The translations under genes and the position numbers were made by a program. Shown here piece by piece: positions 36,484-45,580 of a DNA stretch of 64,000 nucleotides. Within the stretch, counting starts at the first letter, position 1, and every line of letters begins with the position of its first letter. Source of the DNA: Vallitalea maricola (lineage in GTDB: Bacteria > Bacillota > Clostridia > Lachnospirales > Vallitaleaceae); assembly GCF_036985595.1 (NCBI RefSeq), contig NZ_BTPU01000023.1, positions 1 through 64,000 on the forward strand, read 5' to 3'. The notes beneath the pieces were generated by a model. That model did not search any database, was not told the origin of the DNA, and saw only the letters and a program-made list of their open reading frames with translations.

Positions 36484-37680
36484 TTATTCTTCTTCTATCT
36501 CTAGTGATTTTATACCATATTCTAATTTATCACTTAAGCTTATTAATTTATCTCTGATACGTAATCCTTCATCGCCTTGTTGAACAACAGGTTGATAATT
36601 ATTATATTTTGCATCACCAGATAATCTAAAAGGTACTATAGAAAGTTTTATATCTATTATTTCTTTATCATCTAAATCTATTTGTTGTCTTAATAATATT
36701 GTATCAACGTCTTTATGTTTTTCGTCGTATAATATTTCATTTCCACCAAAAACAAAATTTCCAAGGCTATAGGCTATATATTTGTCATTGTATAACTCGA
36801 TTCCTTGTAAAATGTGTGGGTGATGACCTATAACCATATCAGCTCCGCAGTCAATTGCAAAATGCCCTAATTTTTTTTGATACTCGGTAGGCGTATTATT
36901 GTACTCTATTCCCCAATGGAAAGAACATACGATTACATCAGCACCATCCTGATTGGCTTTCAGTATATCTTTTTTTACCTTATCAAATATATCTTCTGGC
37001 TCATCTTTGACCATGTGTCCTATAAATGCTACTTTAATGCTGTCAATATTTTTAATATGGATATACTCATTTCCTGTTACTCCTATACCTGCATCATTCA
37101 TATTCGTAACTGTATCAATATATCCTTCCTCTAAGTAATCATAACTATGGTTGTTTGCTATATTTACAACCTCAATACTAGAGGATGTTAAAAAATTAGT
37201 ATATTCTTTTGGTCCTTTGAATCTCCATTTTTTATTAGCAAGTTTTGTTGCATCCGTTAATGTCCCTTCAAAATTTATTAGTGTTATATCATCTGATTTA
37301 ATCCATTTAAAAGCATTTTTAAATGGATATTCATAATCGTTATTATTAGCAGCTAGGACATCTTCAAATGATTTTCCTTTTGTAACTTCTGGAAAACTAC
37401 CTAGAGTACAATCTCCTATGGCTGTGATGGTTAATGTTTTTCTATGGTGATTTACTATATCTGTATCCAATTCATCATCAGCACTAGATTTATCATCATT
37501 TTCTACTTTATCAGTGGTTTCTGTGTCAGTACTTGTAGTATTGGTATTATCACCACTTGTTTCCCTATCAATTATGGGATTATCCTCTTCGGATTTTAGA
37601 TTACTGCATCCTCCAATCATAAGTATAAAACAGCTGATAGCTAAAATAGTAACTATGAAATTTTTTATTGTTTTTATCAT
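36484..37680 (-). CDS. CapA-family (PGA_cap) metallophosphoesterase-like lipoprotein
   Basis: ATG 37680 lies 5 nt after GGTGGGAG; the GTG at 37692 overlaps that site. The 398-residue protein has a lipobox (MIGGC) and an Asp/Thr/Ser-rich linker, so it is surface-anchored. The PGA_cap calcineurin-like fold is shown by TITAIGDCTLG, INFEGTLTD, VVNIANNHSYDYLEEGYIDT, VIVCSFHWGIEYN and ADMVIGHHPHILQGIELYNDKYIAYSLGNFVFGG. CapA/PgsA homologues act in poly-gamma-glutamate export or capsule assembly, but isolated copies like this one have unknown substrates. Confidence 0.88.
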   Translation of the reverse strand: MIKTIKNFIVTILAISCFILMIGGCSNLKSEEDNPIIDRETSGDNTNTTSTDTETTDKVENDDKSSADDELDTDIVNHHRKTLTITAIGDCTLGSFPEVTKGKSFEDVLAANNNDYEYPFKNAFKWIKSDDITLINFEGTLTDATKLANKKWRFKGPKEYTNFLTSSSIEVVNIANNHSYDYLEEGYIDTVTNMNDAGIGVTGNEYIHIKNIDSIKVAFIGHMVKDEPEDIFDKVKKDILKANQDGADVIVCSFHWGIEYNNTPTEYQKKLGHFAIDCGADMVIGHHPHILQGIELYNDKYIAYSLGNFVFGGNEILYDEKHKDVDTILLRQQIDLDDKEIIDIKLSIVPFRLSGDAKYNNYQPVVQQGDEGLRIRDKLISLSDKLEYGIKSLEIEEE

Positions 37681-38123
37681 ATGTGCTCCCACCTATTTAT
37701 TTATTTTCGCAGTCTCAATGTTTAAAAATTATAGTATTTTAATAATATTATAAGCTTTTACCTTAATAAATTCAATCGGTCTTTATTTTATAATTTTAGT
37801 CTAAGCATATGTGAATTTATTACTACTATTAATAACTAATAAAGACGAGAGAAGTATTTTTGGAATATTATAAAAAGATTACTGAAATAATAAAAGAAAG
37901 GTATGTAAGATATTTTCATACATATCAATAAAATTTAATATTTTTCTTTTCAATTAACAAGGTAATTTGTTATAATTAGTCATAAGTAAATATATGTATT
38001 TTTAATTAGTGTTACTGATAATAAAAAAATGATACTAATATTTTAAGTGATTTTATATTGATTTATAAAATTTGTGGATAAAGTTGTAGAATTTTCTTTA
38101 GTATGTTGAAAAATAAAATAATA
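37681..38123. other. Intergenic region upstream of capA-like and lacI genes
   Basis: Divergent gap with no credible ORF. It holds one copy of a dispersed repeat (37855-37930) and the promoter of the LacI gene at its right end. Confidence 0.5.
37855..37930 (+). repeat. Dispersed ~75-bp repeat, copy 1 (partner at 46670-46742)
   Basis: The shared stretch runs from TTTTTGGAATATTATAAAAAG through GAAATAATAAAAG, AGGTATGTAAGA to CATATC, with a few substitutions and small indels against 46670-46742. It includes GAATA-N18-AATAATA, close to a sigma-G promoter, but no gene follows within 250 bases here. It may be a decayed duplicate of the tlp promoter region. Confidence 0.5.
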
Positions 38124-38152
38124 TTGACATTGTACTGAATATATTCTATAAT
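38124..38152 (+). promoter_or_regulatory. Sigma-A promoter of the LacI-family gene
   Basis: TTGACA (38124-38129) and TATAAT (38147-38152) are exactly 17 bases apart. GAATATATTC in the spacer is a perfect palindrome and may be an operator. Confidence 0.75.
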
Positions 38153-38186
38153 TTCATGGCGATATTCTATCTTAGGAGGATTATTG

Positions 38187-39152
38187 ATGGCAAATATTAG
38201 AGATGTTGCAAAAAAAGCTGGAGTTGGTATAGCTACAGTATCAAGATGTATAAATGAAGATGGATATGTTAGTCTTGAGGTTAGAGAAAGAATTCAAAAA
38301 GCCATAGATGAATTGAATTACAAACCAAATGCATTAGCAAGAGCTATTTTTACTAAAAGTTCTATGATGTTAGGGCTAATAATTCCCAATATTGTAAATC
38401 CGTTTTACCCCGAACTAGCAACAGGTATAGAAAACCGAGCAAGAGAGAGAGGGTATAATATTGTATTAAGCAATACTGAATATAGTAAGAATAATGAACA
38501 GAATATTATAGAAATGATGCAGAGACATCGTGTTGATGGAATTATAGTTGCTAATCCCCAATGTTCAGAAGAATATATAAATAGTGATATCCCTGTAGTA
38601 TCTATAGAAAAGAAGATTTCCAAAGATATTACATTTATCGCTTCAGATTATTTTAAAGGTGGAGAACTAGTAGCAGAGTATATTATAAAAAATAACTTAA
38701 AAAAGATTCTGCATATAAAAGTTCCGGATAATATTATAACATCTTCAAAAAGGTTTGGTGGTTTTGAATCTAAATTGAAGGAAAAAGGAATTAAATGTGA
38801 TATTATCGAAGGTATCTATGGTGAGGATATTTCTAATATAAAAAATCGTCTTAGCAATTATGAGATTGTATTCGTTTGGAATGACGATTTAGCAATATCC
38901 CTGATGAGTGAGTGCTATAAGATTGGACTTAATGTGCCAGATGATATTCAAATAATTGGTTTTGATAATATATATTATAGTAGTAAAACAAGTCCACCTC
39001 TTACTACTGTTGGTCAGTCAATTCAAAAAATGGGTGAGACTTCAGTTGATTTAATTATAGAACAAATAGAAAATAAAAAAACAGTAGACAATGAGCATAT
39101 TTTCAATGTAGAATTTATACAACGAAGTTCAACTAAACCACGTGAAAAGTAA
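38187..39152 (+). CDS. LacI-family transcriptional regulator
   Basis: ATG 38187 is 7 nt after AGGAGG; the TTG one codon earlier is less likely. The 321-residue protein has the LacI DNA-binding head (NIRDVAKKAGVGIATVSRCIN) and hinge (YKPNALARAIF), then a sugar-binding-protein-like sensor (LGLIIPNIVNPFYPELATGIE, VDGIIVANPQC, FVWNDDLAISLMSECYKIG, PDDIQIIGFDN). The hinge has ARAIF where many family members have ARSLR. Targets are not evident; the nucleoside operon follows after a terminator, and the capA-like gene is divergent. Confidence 0.9.
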   Translation: MANIRDVAKKAGVGIATVSRCINEDGYVSLEVRERIQKAIDELNYKPNALARAIFTKSSMMLGLIIPNIVNPFYPELATGIENRARERGYNIVLSNTEYSKNNEQNIIEMMQRHRVDGIIVANPQCSEEYINSDIPVVSIEKKISKDITFIASDYFKGGELVAEYIIKNNLKKILHIKVPDNIITSSKRFGGFESKLKEKGIKCDIIEGIYGEDISNIKNRLSNYEIVFVWNDDLAISLMSECYKIGLNVPDDIQIIGFDNIYYSSKTSPPLTTVGQSIQKMGETSVDLIIEQIENKKTVDNEHIFNVEFIQRSSTKPREK

Positions 39153-39264
39153 AGTGAAACTGCAGGTTACCTTTATCAAATTGATATTTTCTCTCAGCAA
39201 CGATGTTAGTATAGAATAATACATAGAATTATTCAGTAATAAAATAAGAAATTTATGGATTAAG

Positions 39265-39291
39265 GAACAATCATAAGATTGTTCTTTTTTA
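39265..39291 (+). terminator. Intrinsic terminator after the LacI gene
   Basis: GAACAATC (39265-39272) pairs with GATTGTTC (39277-39284), followed by TTTTTT. Confidence 0.9.
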
Positions 39292-39455
39292 AACCCAAAA
39301 TCCTTTATTCATAAAAATAATCAACTATTTTTATAGTAATGGCAAATGGTAAAAATATATAAAATAGGTAAGGAAATAAAAGGATATTTGTTATATTTAT
39401 ATTATTTTAATGTTAGTGACAAAAAAATGCTAAGGAAAATGTATAAAATTTGTTG

Positions 39456-39507
39456 TTGACATAGAGGAAAATATAAATTATAATACAGAGTATGGAACAT
39501 GTTTCAT
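39456..39507 (+). promoter_or_regulatory. Sigma-A promoter and palindromic operator of the nucleoside operon
   Basis: TTGACA (39456-39461) and TATAAT (39479-39484) are 17 bases apart. ATGGAAC-AT-GTTTCAT (39492-39507), a near-perfect palindrome, covers the expected transcription start. A related GTGGAAC-AA-GTTCCAC lies at 39576-39591. Together they look like two sites for one repressor. Confidence 0.65.
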
Positions 39508-39575
39508 AAGTGGTTGTTAAAAATATAGGCATAATATGGAGCATGTTAAATGGTGTATAATTTTTTTTAGGCTTA

Positions 39576-39662
39576 GTGGAACAAGTTCCACATTCTCCAC
39601 ATTCTCCTATAAGGATAGCTTATATAATTATTGTTATCTATCATGCCAAATTTAGGAGAATG
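39576..39662 (+). promoter_or_regulatory. Structured 5' leader of the nucleoside operon
   Basis: The leader contains the perfect palindrome GTGGAAC-AA-GTTCCAC (39576-39591), a tandem ACATTCTCC duplication (39590-39607), and CATTCTCC (39600-39607) that pairs perfectly with GGAGAATG (39655-39662). Conserved purine-riboswitch loops are not present. The rest of the leader (39663-39795) shows no further structure. Confidence 0.45.
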
Positions 39663-39795
39663 CATTATTGTTTTTGGTAATACTAATCTTGAACAACTAT
39701 TATATCGGCGGAAAATTGTTGGTAAAATGTTTATTATTAATAAAGTATATATTCCAAGGACTCATTTTATATAAAAATGTGAGGAGGTATTATGC

Positions 39796-41355
39796 ATGAG
39801 TAATAATATATTAGAATTAAAAAAAATAACAAAAGTATATCCTAATGGCGTTGTTGCAAATAAAGATATAGAATTTGATTTAAAAGAAGGGGAAATACAT
39901 GCGATTGTTGGAGAAAACGGAGCAGGTAAATCCACTTTAATGAAAATTTTATTTGGAATGGAACAACCTAGTGATGGTGAAATAATATTTAAAGGTAGTA
40001 AAACAACTATTGATAATCCTGAAAAGGCAATAGAAATGGGAATTGGAATGGTACATCAGCATTTTATGTTAGTACCCTCTTTTACTGTTATGCAAAATTT
40101 ATTGCTTGGTATGGAGCCGAAAAAACGTATATTCATTGACAAAGTTAAAGCAAAAAAAATAACAGAAGAATTATCAAACAGATATGACTTGCATGTTGAC
40201 CCAAATTCCAAAGTGAAAAATCTAACTGTAGGTATGAAACAAAAAGTAGAAATTCTAAAAGCACTAGTGCGTGGTGCTAAGATACTAATACTTGACGAAC
40301 CCACAGCAGTTTTGACACCTCAGGAGACAGTTGAATTATTTGCACAACTGAAAAAATTAAGAACTGAAGGCCATACTATTATTTTCATTTCTCATAAACT
40401 AAAGGAAGTAAAAGAAATTAGTGATAGAATTACCATTGTGAGAAAAGGAAAGTCTGAAGGCATATTTAACACGTCAGATGTAACAGAAAAAGATATATCA
40501 AGATTAATGGTTGGTAGAGATGTTGTACTAAAGTATGATAAAAAAACTGCTAAATATGGAGAAACTGTACTTTCAGTAAAAAATCTTAATTATTCTCAAC
40601 AAAATAAGAAAATTCTTAATAACATAAATTTTAGTCTAAGAAAAGGTGAAATTCTAGGAATTGCAGGTGTAGAAGGTAATGGGCAAAGCCAATTAATAAG
40701 GTTAATTACAGGTAATATGGCAATGCAGACAGAAAATTCAGGAGAAATTAAAATTAAAGGCGATATAATAAATGATTTGAGTATTCTTAATATAAGAAAA
40801 AAGGGATTGTCATATATTCCAGAGGACAGAATGACAACAGGGATAGCAGGTGAAGGTAACATAAAGGAAAATGTTATTGGAAATAGAGTTGTTTCAGGGG
40901 AATTTGAAAAGAAATTTTTACTAAATACTAAAAACATGGATGAACTTAGTGATAATTTAATAGAGAAGTTTTTAGTTAAATGTTCTAATCGGTTTACTAA
41001 AATTAAATCATTATCAGGTGGAAATATTCAAAAAGTAGTAGTGGCAAGAGAATGTTCTATTAAACCAGAAATTTTAATCGCAGAACAACCTTCAAGGGGT
41101 GTTGATGTTGGAGCGATAGAATTTATTCACCATCAGCTATTAGATATGAGAGATAATCAAACAGGAATATTATTAGTGTCTGCAGACTTAAATGAAGTTA
41201 TAGAGTTAAGTGATAATATTTTAGTTATGTATGAAGGTGAAATAGTAGCATATTTTGATGATACAAAATCGATAACCGAAGAAGAATTAGGATTATGTAT
41301 GCTGGGAATTAAAAAACATTCAGAAGATAGAATAAGGAGGGCAGTCAATGGTTAG
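39796..41355 (+). CDS. nupO: Nucleoside ABC transporter ATPase (NupO/YufO-like, duplicated ATPase)
   Basis: A 519-residue protein, ATG 39796 after GAGGAGG, with two ABC cassettes. The first has Walker A GENGAGKSTL, signature LTVGMKQKVEILKAL and Walker B ILILDEPTAVLTP. The second has GVEGNGQSQLIRL, a degenerate Walker A, and SLSGGNIQKVVVARE. This rbsA-like double form belongs to BMP-type nucleoside importers. It powers uptake with the two permeases directly downstream and the lipoprotein at 44314. Its 3' end overlaps the next gene by 8 bases. Confidence 0.92.
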   Translation: MSNNILELKKITKVYPNGVVANKDIEFDLKEGEIHAIVGENGAGKSTLMKILFGMEQPSDGEIIFKGSKTTIDNPEKAIEMGIGMVHQHFMLVPSFTVMQNLLLGMEPKKRIFIDKVKAKKITEELSNRYDLHVDPNSKVKNLTVGMKQKVEILKALVRGAKILILDEPTAVLTPQETVELFAQLKKLRTEGHTIIFISHKLKEVKEISDRITIVRKGKSEGIFNTSDVTEKDISRLMVGRDVVLKYDKKTAKYGETVLSVKNLNYSQQNKKILNNINFSLRKGEILGIAGVEGNGQSQLIRLITGNMAMQTENSGEIKIKGDIINDLSILNIRKKGLSYIPEDRMTTGIAGEGNIKENVIGNRVVSGEFEKKFLLNTKNMDELSDNLIEKFLVKCSNRFTKIKSLSGGNIQKVVVARECSIKPEILIAEQPSRGVDVGAIEFIHHQLLDMRDNQTGILLVSADLNEVIELSDNILVMYEGEIVAYFDDTKSITEEELGLCMLGIKKHSEDRIRRAVNG

Positions 41356-42388
41356 TGAAAAAAGATTTGAAGTACTAAGAACTTTAATGGCTGTAATAAT
41401 TGCTCTGGCATTAGCCTTTGTAATTGTAATTTTTGTAAGTGATGAACCTATTGAAACATTAAAGGTGTTTTTATTAGGGCCATTTAAATCAAAAAGATAT
41501 ATGGGAAATGTAATAGAACTTTTTATACCCTTAGCATTTGCTGGGCTTGCTACATCTGTCTTTTTTCAGGCTGAGTTATTTAATTTAGGTTCAGAAGGGA
41601 TTTATTATATTAGTGGAATAGTAGCAACAATAGTAGCTTTGAAATTTATTGATGGAGGCTTTATGCAAGGATTTTTAGCTATTGCTGTAGCAGCTCTAGT
41701 TGGGATGGTATTAGGTGTTATTCCTGGAATATTAAAAGCTAAATGGGATGCTAACGTATTGGTTACTTCTTTGATGTTTAACAGTATATATTTTGGTATA
41801 GGTTTCTATATTTTAAATTACTATTTAAGAGATCCTATTCTAACTGAGGTAGCTTCTTATAGATTTGCTGAAACAACAGTTCTTGCCAATTTAGTACCTG
41901 GTACAAGAATACATATAGGGTTAATTATTGTTTTAATGATGGCTCTTTTGGTATATTTGTTTTTTTATAAAACAAAATGGGGATATTCATTAAGAATGAC
42001 TGGTATAAACAGCGTATTTTCTAAGTATATTGGAATCAAAACATTCTGGATTATTATTATTGCACATCTTATTGCTGGATTTATTGCAGGAATGGGTGGC
42101 GCTGTAGAAGTTTTAGGTATGTATAACAGATTTAGATGGACTGCATTACCAGGGCTTGGTTTTGATGGTGCATTAGTGGCAATGCTAGGAAAAAACAAAC
42201 CTTTTGGAACCCTGGGGGCGGCATTATTTCTAGCTTATATTAGAATTAGTGCGGATCTAATGGCAAGATTAACAAATGTACCGGCAGAAATGGTTGCTAT
42301 TATCCAAGCGGTAATAATTTTACTTATTTCAGGGGAAAGATTTTTATTCTATTGGAGACAAAGAATGCTTTTAAAGGAGGCTAAGTAA
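41348..42388 (+). CDS. nupP: Nucleoside ABC transporter permease (NupP/YufP-like)
   Basis: ATG 41348 follows AAGGAGGG and overlaps the ATPase gene by 8 bases. The 346-residue protein has about eight to ten transmembrane segments and belongs to the BPD_transp_2 (branched-chain/ribose type) permeases. Typical texts are IPLAFAGLATSVFFQAELFNLGSEG and GMGGAVEVLGMYNRF..ALPGLGFDGALVAMLG. It forms one half of the channel with the following permease, from which it is separated by one base. Confidence 0.9.
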   Translation: MVSEKRFEVLRTLMAVIIALALAFVIVIFVSDEPIETLKVFLLGPFKSKRYMGNVIELFIPLAFAGLATSVFFQAELFNLGSEGIYYISGIVATIVALKFIDGGFMQGFLAIAVAALVGMVLGVIPGILKAKWDANVLVTSLMFNSIYFGIGFYILNYYLRDPILTEVASYRFAETTVLANLVPGTRIHIGLIIVLMMALLVYLFFYKTKWGYSLRMTGINSVFSKYIGIKTFWIIIIAHLIAGFIAGMGGAVEVLGMYNRFRWTALPGLGFDGALVAMLGKNKPFGTLGAALFLAYIRISADLMARLTNVPAEMVAIIQAVIILLISGERFLFYWRQRMLLKEAK

Positions 42389-42389
42389 T

Positions 42390-43313
42390 ATGGATACAAT
42401 TCTGGATATGATTTTTTCTACGGATTTTGCTTTTTCTATGATAAGAGTTACAACACCTATATTATTAGCTACATTAGGAGCATTAATATCAGATAGAGCA
42501 GGAATTGTTAATATTGGGCTTGAAGGGATAATGATAATGGCTGCTCTTTCAGGAGTATTGTTTAGCACACTTTCTCAAAGCGCTCTTATAGGGTTTATGG
42601 GAGCTGTCTTGATTGGTATTTTGATTTCAGCAATAATGGCTTATTTTGTACTAAAGTTTAAGACACATATTATATTAGGTGGTATTGCTATAAATTTATT
42701 TGCAAGTGGTGGTTCAGTATTTATATTATATTTAGTAACAGGAGACAAAGGTACATCAGTATCATTGGCAAGTAAGGTAATGCCAAATATAAGTATACCT
42801 ATTCTAAGAGATATACCTATTATTGGAGATATATTATCAGGACATAATGTAATTACTTATTTAGCTATACTTTCTGTAATAATCGTATATTTAATGCTAA
42901 ATAAAACTTCATTAGGAATGAAAATAAGGGCAGTAGGAGAAAATTTTCATGCTGCAGAATCAGTTGGTATTAATGTAAATAAAATTCAATTCCTTGCATT
43001 ATGTTTGAGCGGACTCTTTACAGGAATGGGAGGAGCTTTCTTATCAATGGGATATGTTTCATGGTTCTCACGAAATATGTCTGCTGGTAGAGGATGGATA
43101 GCATTAGCAGCTGAAGCAATGGGAAGAGGTACAACAATTGGGTCAACTTTAACTTCCCTTCTATTTGGTTTCGCAGATGCTTTTGCAAACTCACTACAGG
43201 TATTGAATATTCCGGCAGAATTGGTATCAACTATTCCATATGTGTTTACTGTTGTGGGACTTTGTATATATGCAATTATAGCTACTAAAAATAAGGGTAA
43301 TAGAGGTGTCTAA
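42390..43313 (+). CDS. nupQ: Nucleoside ABC transporter permease (NupQ/YufQ-like)
   Basis: A 307-residue BPD_transp_2 permease, ATG 42390 after AAAGGAGG. The N-terminal ITPILLATLGALISDRAGIVNIGLEG-like region and GMGGAFLSMGYVSWFSRNMSAGRGWIALAAEAMG are characteristic of the second permease of BMP-type systems. It has about eight transmembrane helices. It lies tightly between the first permease and the nucleoside hydrolase, whose start is 2 bases after this stop. Confidence 0.9.
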   Translation: MDTILDMIFSTDFAFSMIRVTTPILLATLGALISDRAGIVNIGLEGIMIMAALSGVLFSTLSQSALIGFMGAVLIGILISAIMAYFVLKFKTHIILGGIAINLFASGGSVFILYLVTGDKGTSVSLASKVMPNISIPILRDIPIIGDILSGHNVITYLAILSVIIVYLMLNKTSLGMKIRAVGENFHAAESVGINVNKIQFLALCLSGLFTGMGGAFLSMGYVSWFSRNMSAGRGWIALAAEAMGRGTTIGSTLTSLLFGFADAFANSLQVLNIPAELVSTIPYVFTVVGLCIYAIIATKNKGNRGV

Positions 43314-43314
43314 C

Positions 43315-44247
43315 ATGAGAAGAATAATAATAGATTGTGACCCTGGACATGATGATGCAATTGCAATCTGTCTGGCGTTAGCTCATAAAAAACAATTAAA
43401 AATAGAGGCAGTTACTACTGTAGCTGGAAATCAAACAGTGGAAAAAATTACAAATAATGCACTTAAAATTCTAGATTTTCTAGGAGAAGATATTGATGTT
43501 GCAAGAGGTGTTTCTGAACCCCTTGTAAGAGAATTAGAGATAGCTATGGATAATGCACATGGGGATTCTGGAATGGATGGTCCAATATTGCCTAATTCTA
43601 TGAAAAAAGTATTAAAAACTAATGCTATAGAGCATATGGCAAAAATTATTAGAAATTCTAATGAAAAAATAACACTTGTTGCAATTGGTCCACTTACGAA
43701 TATTGCATTATTAATCAAAACTTTTCCTGATGTGAAAGATAAGATTGAAGAAATATCCTTGATGGGAGGAGGAATTTTTAATGGAAATGCTACATCAGCA
43801 GCAGAATTTAATATATATGTTGACCCTGAAGCAGCTAAAATAGTATACGAATCTGGAATACCAATTATAATGAGTGGGCTAGATGTTACTAATAAAGCTT
43901 ATATATTAAAAGAAGAATATCAACAAATAAGGAATAACGGTAAAGTCTCAAACTTTGTAGCAGAGTTATTAGATTTTTATTCTAAATACGGAGAACTTCA
44001 TGGATATACTGGTAATGCTATGCACGATGCTTGTGCAGTCGCATACTTGCTACAACCCGAATTATTTGCATATAAAGATTATCATGTAGATATTATAACA
44101 GGAGATGGAGCAAGAGGAAAAACTTTGGCTGATACTAGACCTAGACCTCTAAAAGAGCCAAATGCAAAAGTACTATTAGATATAAATAGAGAAAAATTTG
44201 TTAAGCTTTTATTTGAAGCATTCGAAAAATTGGATGAAATAGTATAA
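43315..44247 (+). CDS. Inosine-uridine-preferring nucleoside hydrolase
   Basis: ATG 43315 is 6 nt after AGAGGTG and 2 bases after the permease stop; the GTG at 43306 is inside the ribosome site. The 310-residue enzyme has the N-terminal calcium-binding Asp cluster DCDPGHDDAIAI and later ALTNIALL-like, EFNIYVDPEAAKIV and HDACAVAYLL motifs of the IunH fold. It splits imported ribonucleosides into base and ribose. Presence inside the transporter operon ties it to intracellular use of scavenged nucleosides. Confidence 0.93.
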   Translation: MRRIIIDCDPGHDDAIAICLALAHKKQLKIEAVTTVAGNQTVEKITNNALKILDFLGEDIDVARGVSEPLVRELEIAMDNAHGDSGMDGPILPNSMKKVLKTNAIEHMAKIIRNSNEKITLVAIGPLTNIALLIKTFPDVKDKIEEISLMGGGIFNGNATSAAEFNIYVDPEAAKIVYESGIPIIMSGLDVTNKAYILKEEYQQIRNNGKVSNFVAELLDFYSKYGELHGYTGNAMHDACAVAYLLQPELFAYKDYHVDIITGDGARGKTLADTRPRPLKEPNAKVLLDINREKFVKLLFEAFEKLDEIV

Positions 44248-44313
44248 GAATATCAAGGCTGCTGATGGATAACAAAAAAGAATAAAAAACTTTAAAATTA
44301 TAGGAGGAGAATC

Positions 44314-45423
44314 ATGAGGAAAAAAAATATTATATTAACTGTTATTATGCTTTTAAGTATTATGTTAAGCGGGTGTGGTACTGACACTCAAGGTGATAAA
44401 AAGACAGAAGATCCGTTAAAAGCTATCTTACTTATTCCAGGTGAACTGGGAGATAAATCATTTTATGATTCAGCAAATAATGGAATGAAACTAATTGAAG
44501 AAAAGTTTGGAGCTAAAACAAAAGTTGTTGAAATGAGTACTGATTTTACAAAATGGGAACCAAATTTTTTAGATGCAATTGAAGGTGACTGGGATCTTAT
44601 TATTTCTGGCGGATCAGCTACAGAGATGATGAATGAAATCGCAGTTCAGTATCCAGATGAAAGATTCATTAATTTTGATGCTTCTGTAGAGGGAGAAGTA
44701 GAAAATGTATATTCTATATTGTATGGTGCAAATGAATTATCATTTTTAGCAGGAGTTTGTGCAGCACTGGTAACAGAATCAGATATGGAACTTGCAAATG
44801 AAGAACCCATAATAGGTTTCATAGGTGGTATGGATATACCAGGAATTAATGACTTTTTAGTTGGATACATTGAAGGTGCTCAGTTTATTGATGAAGACAT
44901 AAAAGTAATTGTTTCATACGCAGGTAGTTTTACTGACCCTGCTAAAGGAAAAGAATTATCATTAATTCAATATAAACAAGCAGCAGATATTAGTTTTAAT
45001 GTTGCTGGAGGAACTGGATTGGGAGTTATTGATGCTGCAAAAGAAGGAAATAAATATGCTATTGGAGTAGATTCTGATCAAGCATTGTTATTTGCTGAAA
45101 CAGATAAAGAAAAAGCTAGTCACATTGTTACATCAGCTATTAAGAGAATTGATAATTCTATTTTAAGAGCAGTAACAAAATATGTAGATGGAACTTTAGA
45201 ATTTGGAACATATGAAACACTAGGTGTTACTGAAGGTGGAGTAGGGCTTGCAAAAAATGAATATTATAATGATTTGTTAAGCGATGAAATGAAAGCAACA
45301 ATAGAAAATGTTGAATCCAAGTTGAATGAAGGTGAAATAACAGTAAAAAGTGCATTAGGTATGAGCACAGAAGAAATAAATGAGATGAGAAATTCGGTAA
45401 AACCTAAAAATGAAAATAATTAG
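44314..45423 (+). CDS. nupN: BMP-family nucleoside-binding lipoprotein
   Basis: A 369-residue protein, ATG 44314 after GGAGGAGA. The signal peptide ends in the lipobox MLSGC. The mature part has the BMP/PnrA fold: LLIPGELGDKSFYDSANNGM, FINFDASVEGEVENVYSILYGANELSFLAGV and IGFIGGMDIPGINDFLVGYIEGA. It captures nucleosides outside the cell and delivers them to the two permeases. The order ATPase-permease-permease-hydrolase-receptor is unusual only in having the receptor last; a strong terminator follows. Confidence 0.92.
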   Translation: MRKKNIILTVIMLLSIMLSGCGTDTQGDKKTEDPLKAILLIPGELGDKSFYDSANNGMKLIEEKFGAKTKVVEMSTDFTKWEPNFLDAIEGDWDLIISGGSATEMMNEIAVQYPDERFINFDASVEGEVENVYSILYGANELSFLAGVCAALVTESDMELANEEPIIGFIGGMDIPGINDFLVGYIEGAQFIDEDIKVIVSYAGSFTDPAKGKELSLIQYKQAADISFNVAGGTGLGVIDAAKEGNKYAIGVDSDQALLFAETDKEKASHIVTSAIKRIDNSILRAVTKYVDGTLEFGTYETLGVTEGGVGLAKNEYYNDLLSDEMKATIENVESKLNEGEITVKSALGMSTEEINEMRNSVKPKNENN

Positions 45424-45435
45424 TATATAAAAACA

Positions 45436-45492
45436 ATGCCAGGATTTTTAACCAATCACTATTAAGGTTAAAAAAATACTGGCATGTTTTTA
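45436..45492 (+). terminator. Intrinsic terminator after the nucleoside transporter operon
   Basis: ATGCCAG...TTTTTAACC pairs with GGTTAAAAA...CTGGCAT (45436-45485) with small interruptions, followed by GTTTTTAT. Confidence 0.85.
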
Positions 45493-45580
45493 TTATAAGA
45501 TTCACTAAAAATTATAATATTATCAGGTTATATGGATAAAATATTTAGCAAGATAGGCAAGAAGCTGGAGGTGTAATTTA

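Noticed and set aside
37855..37930. Gene remnant reading EYYKKITEIIKERY in the dispersed repeat
   Set aside because: The second copy is out of frame by a one-base difference and no upstream coding sequence is visible, so a promoter or repeat explanation fits better.
39485..39795. Purine riboswitch in the nucleoside operon leader
   Set aside because: ATAATATGG resembles one conserved segment, but the GTTTCTACC and following conserved bases are absent.
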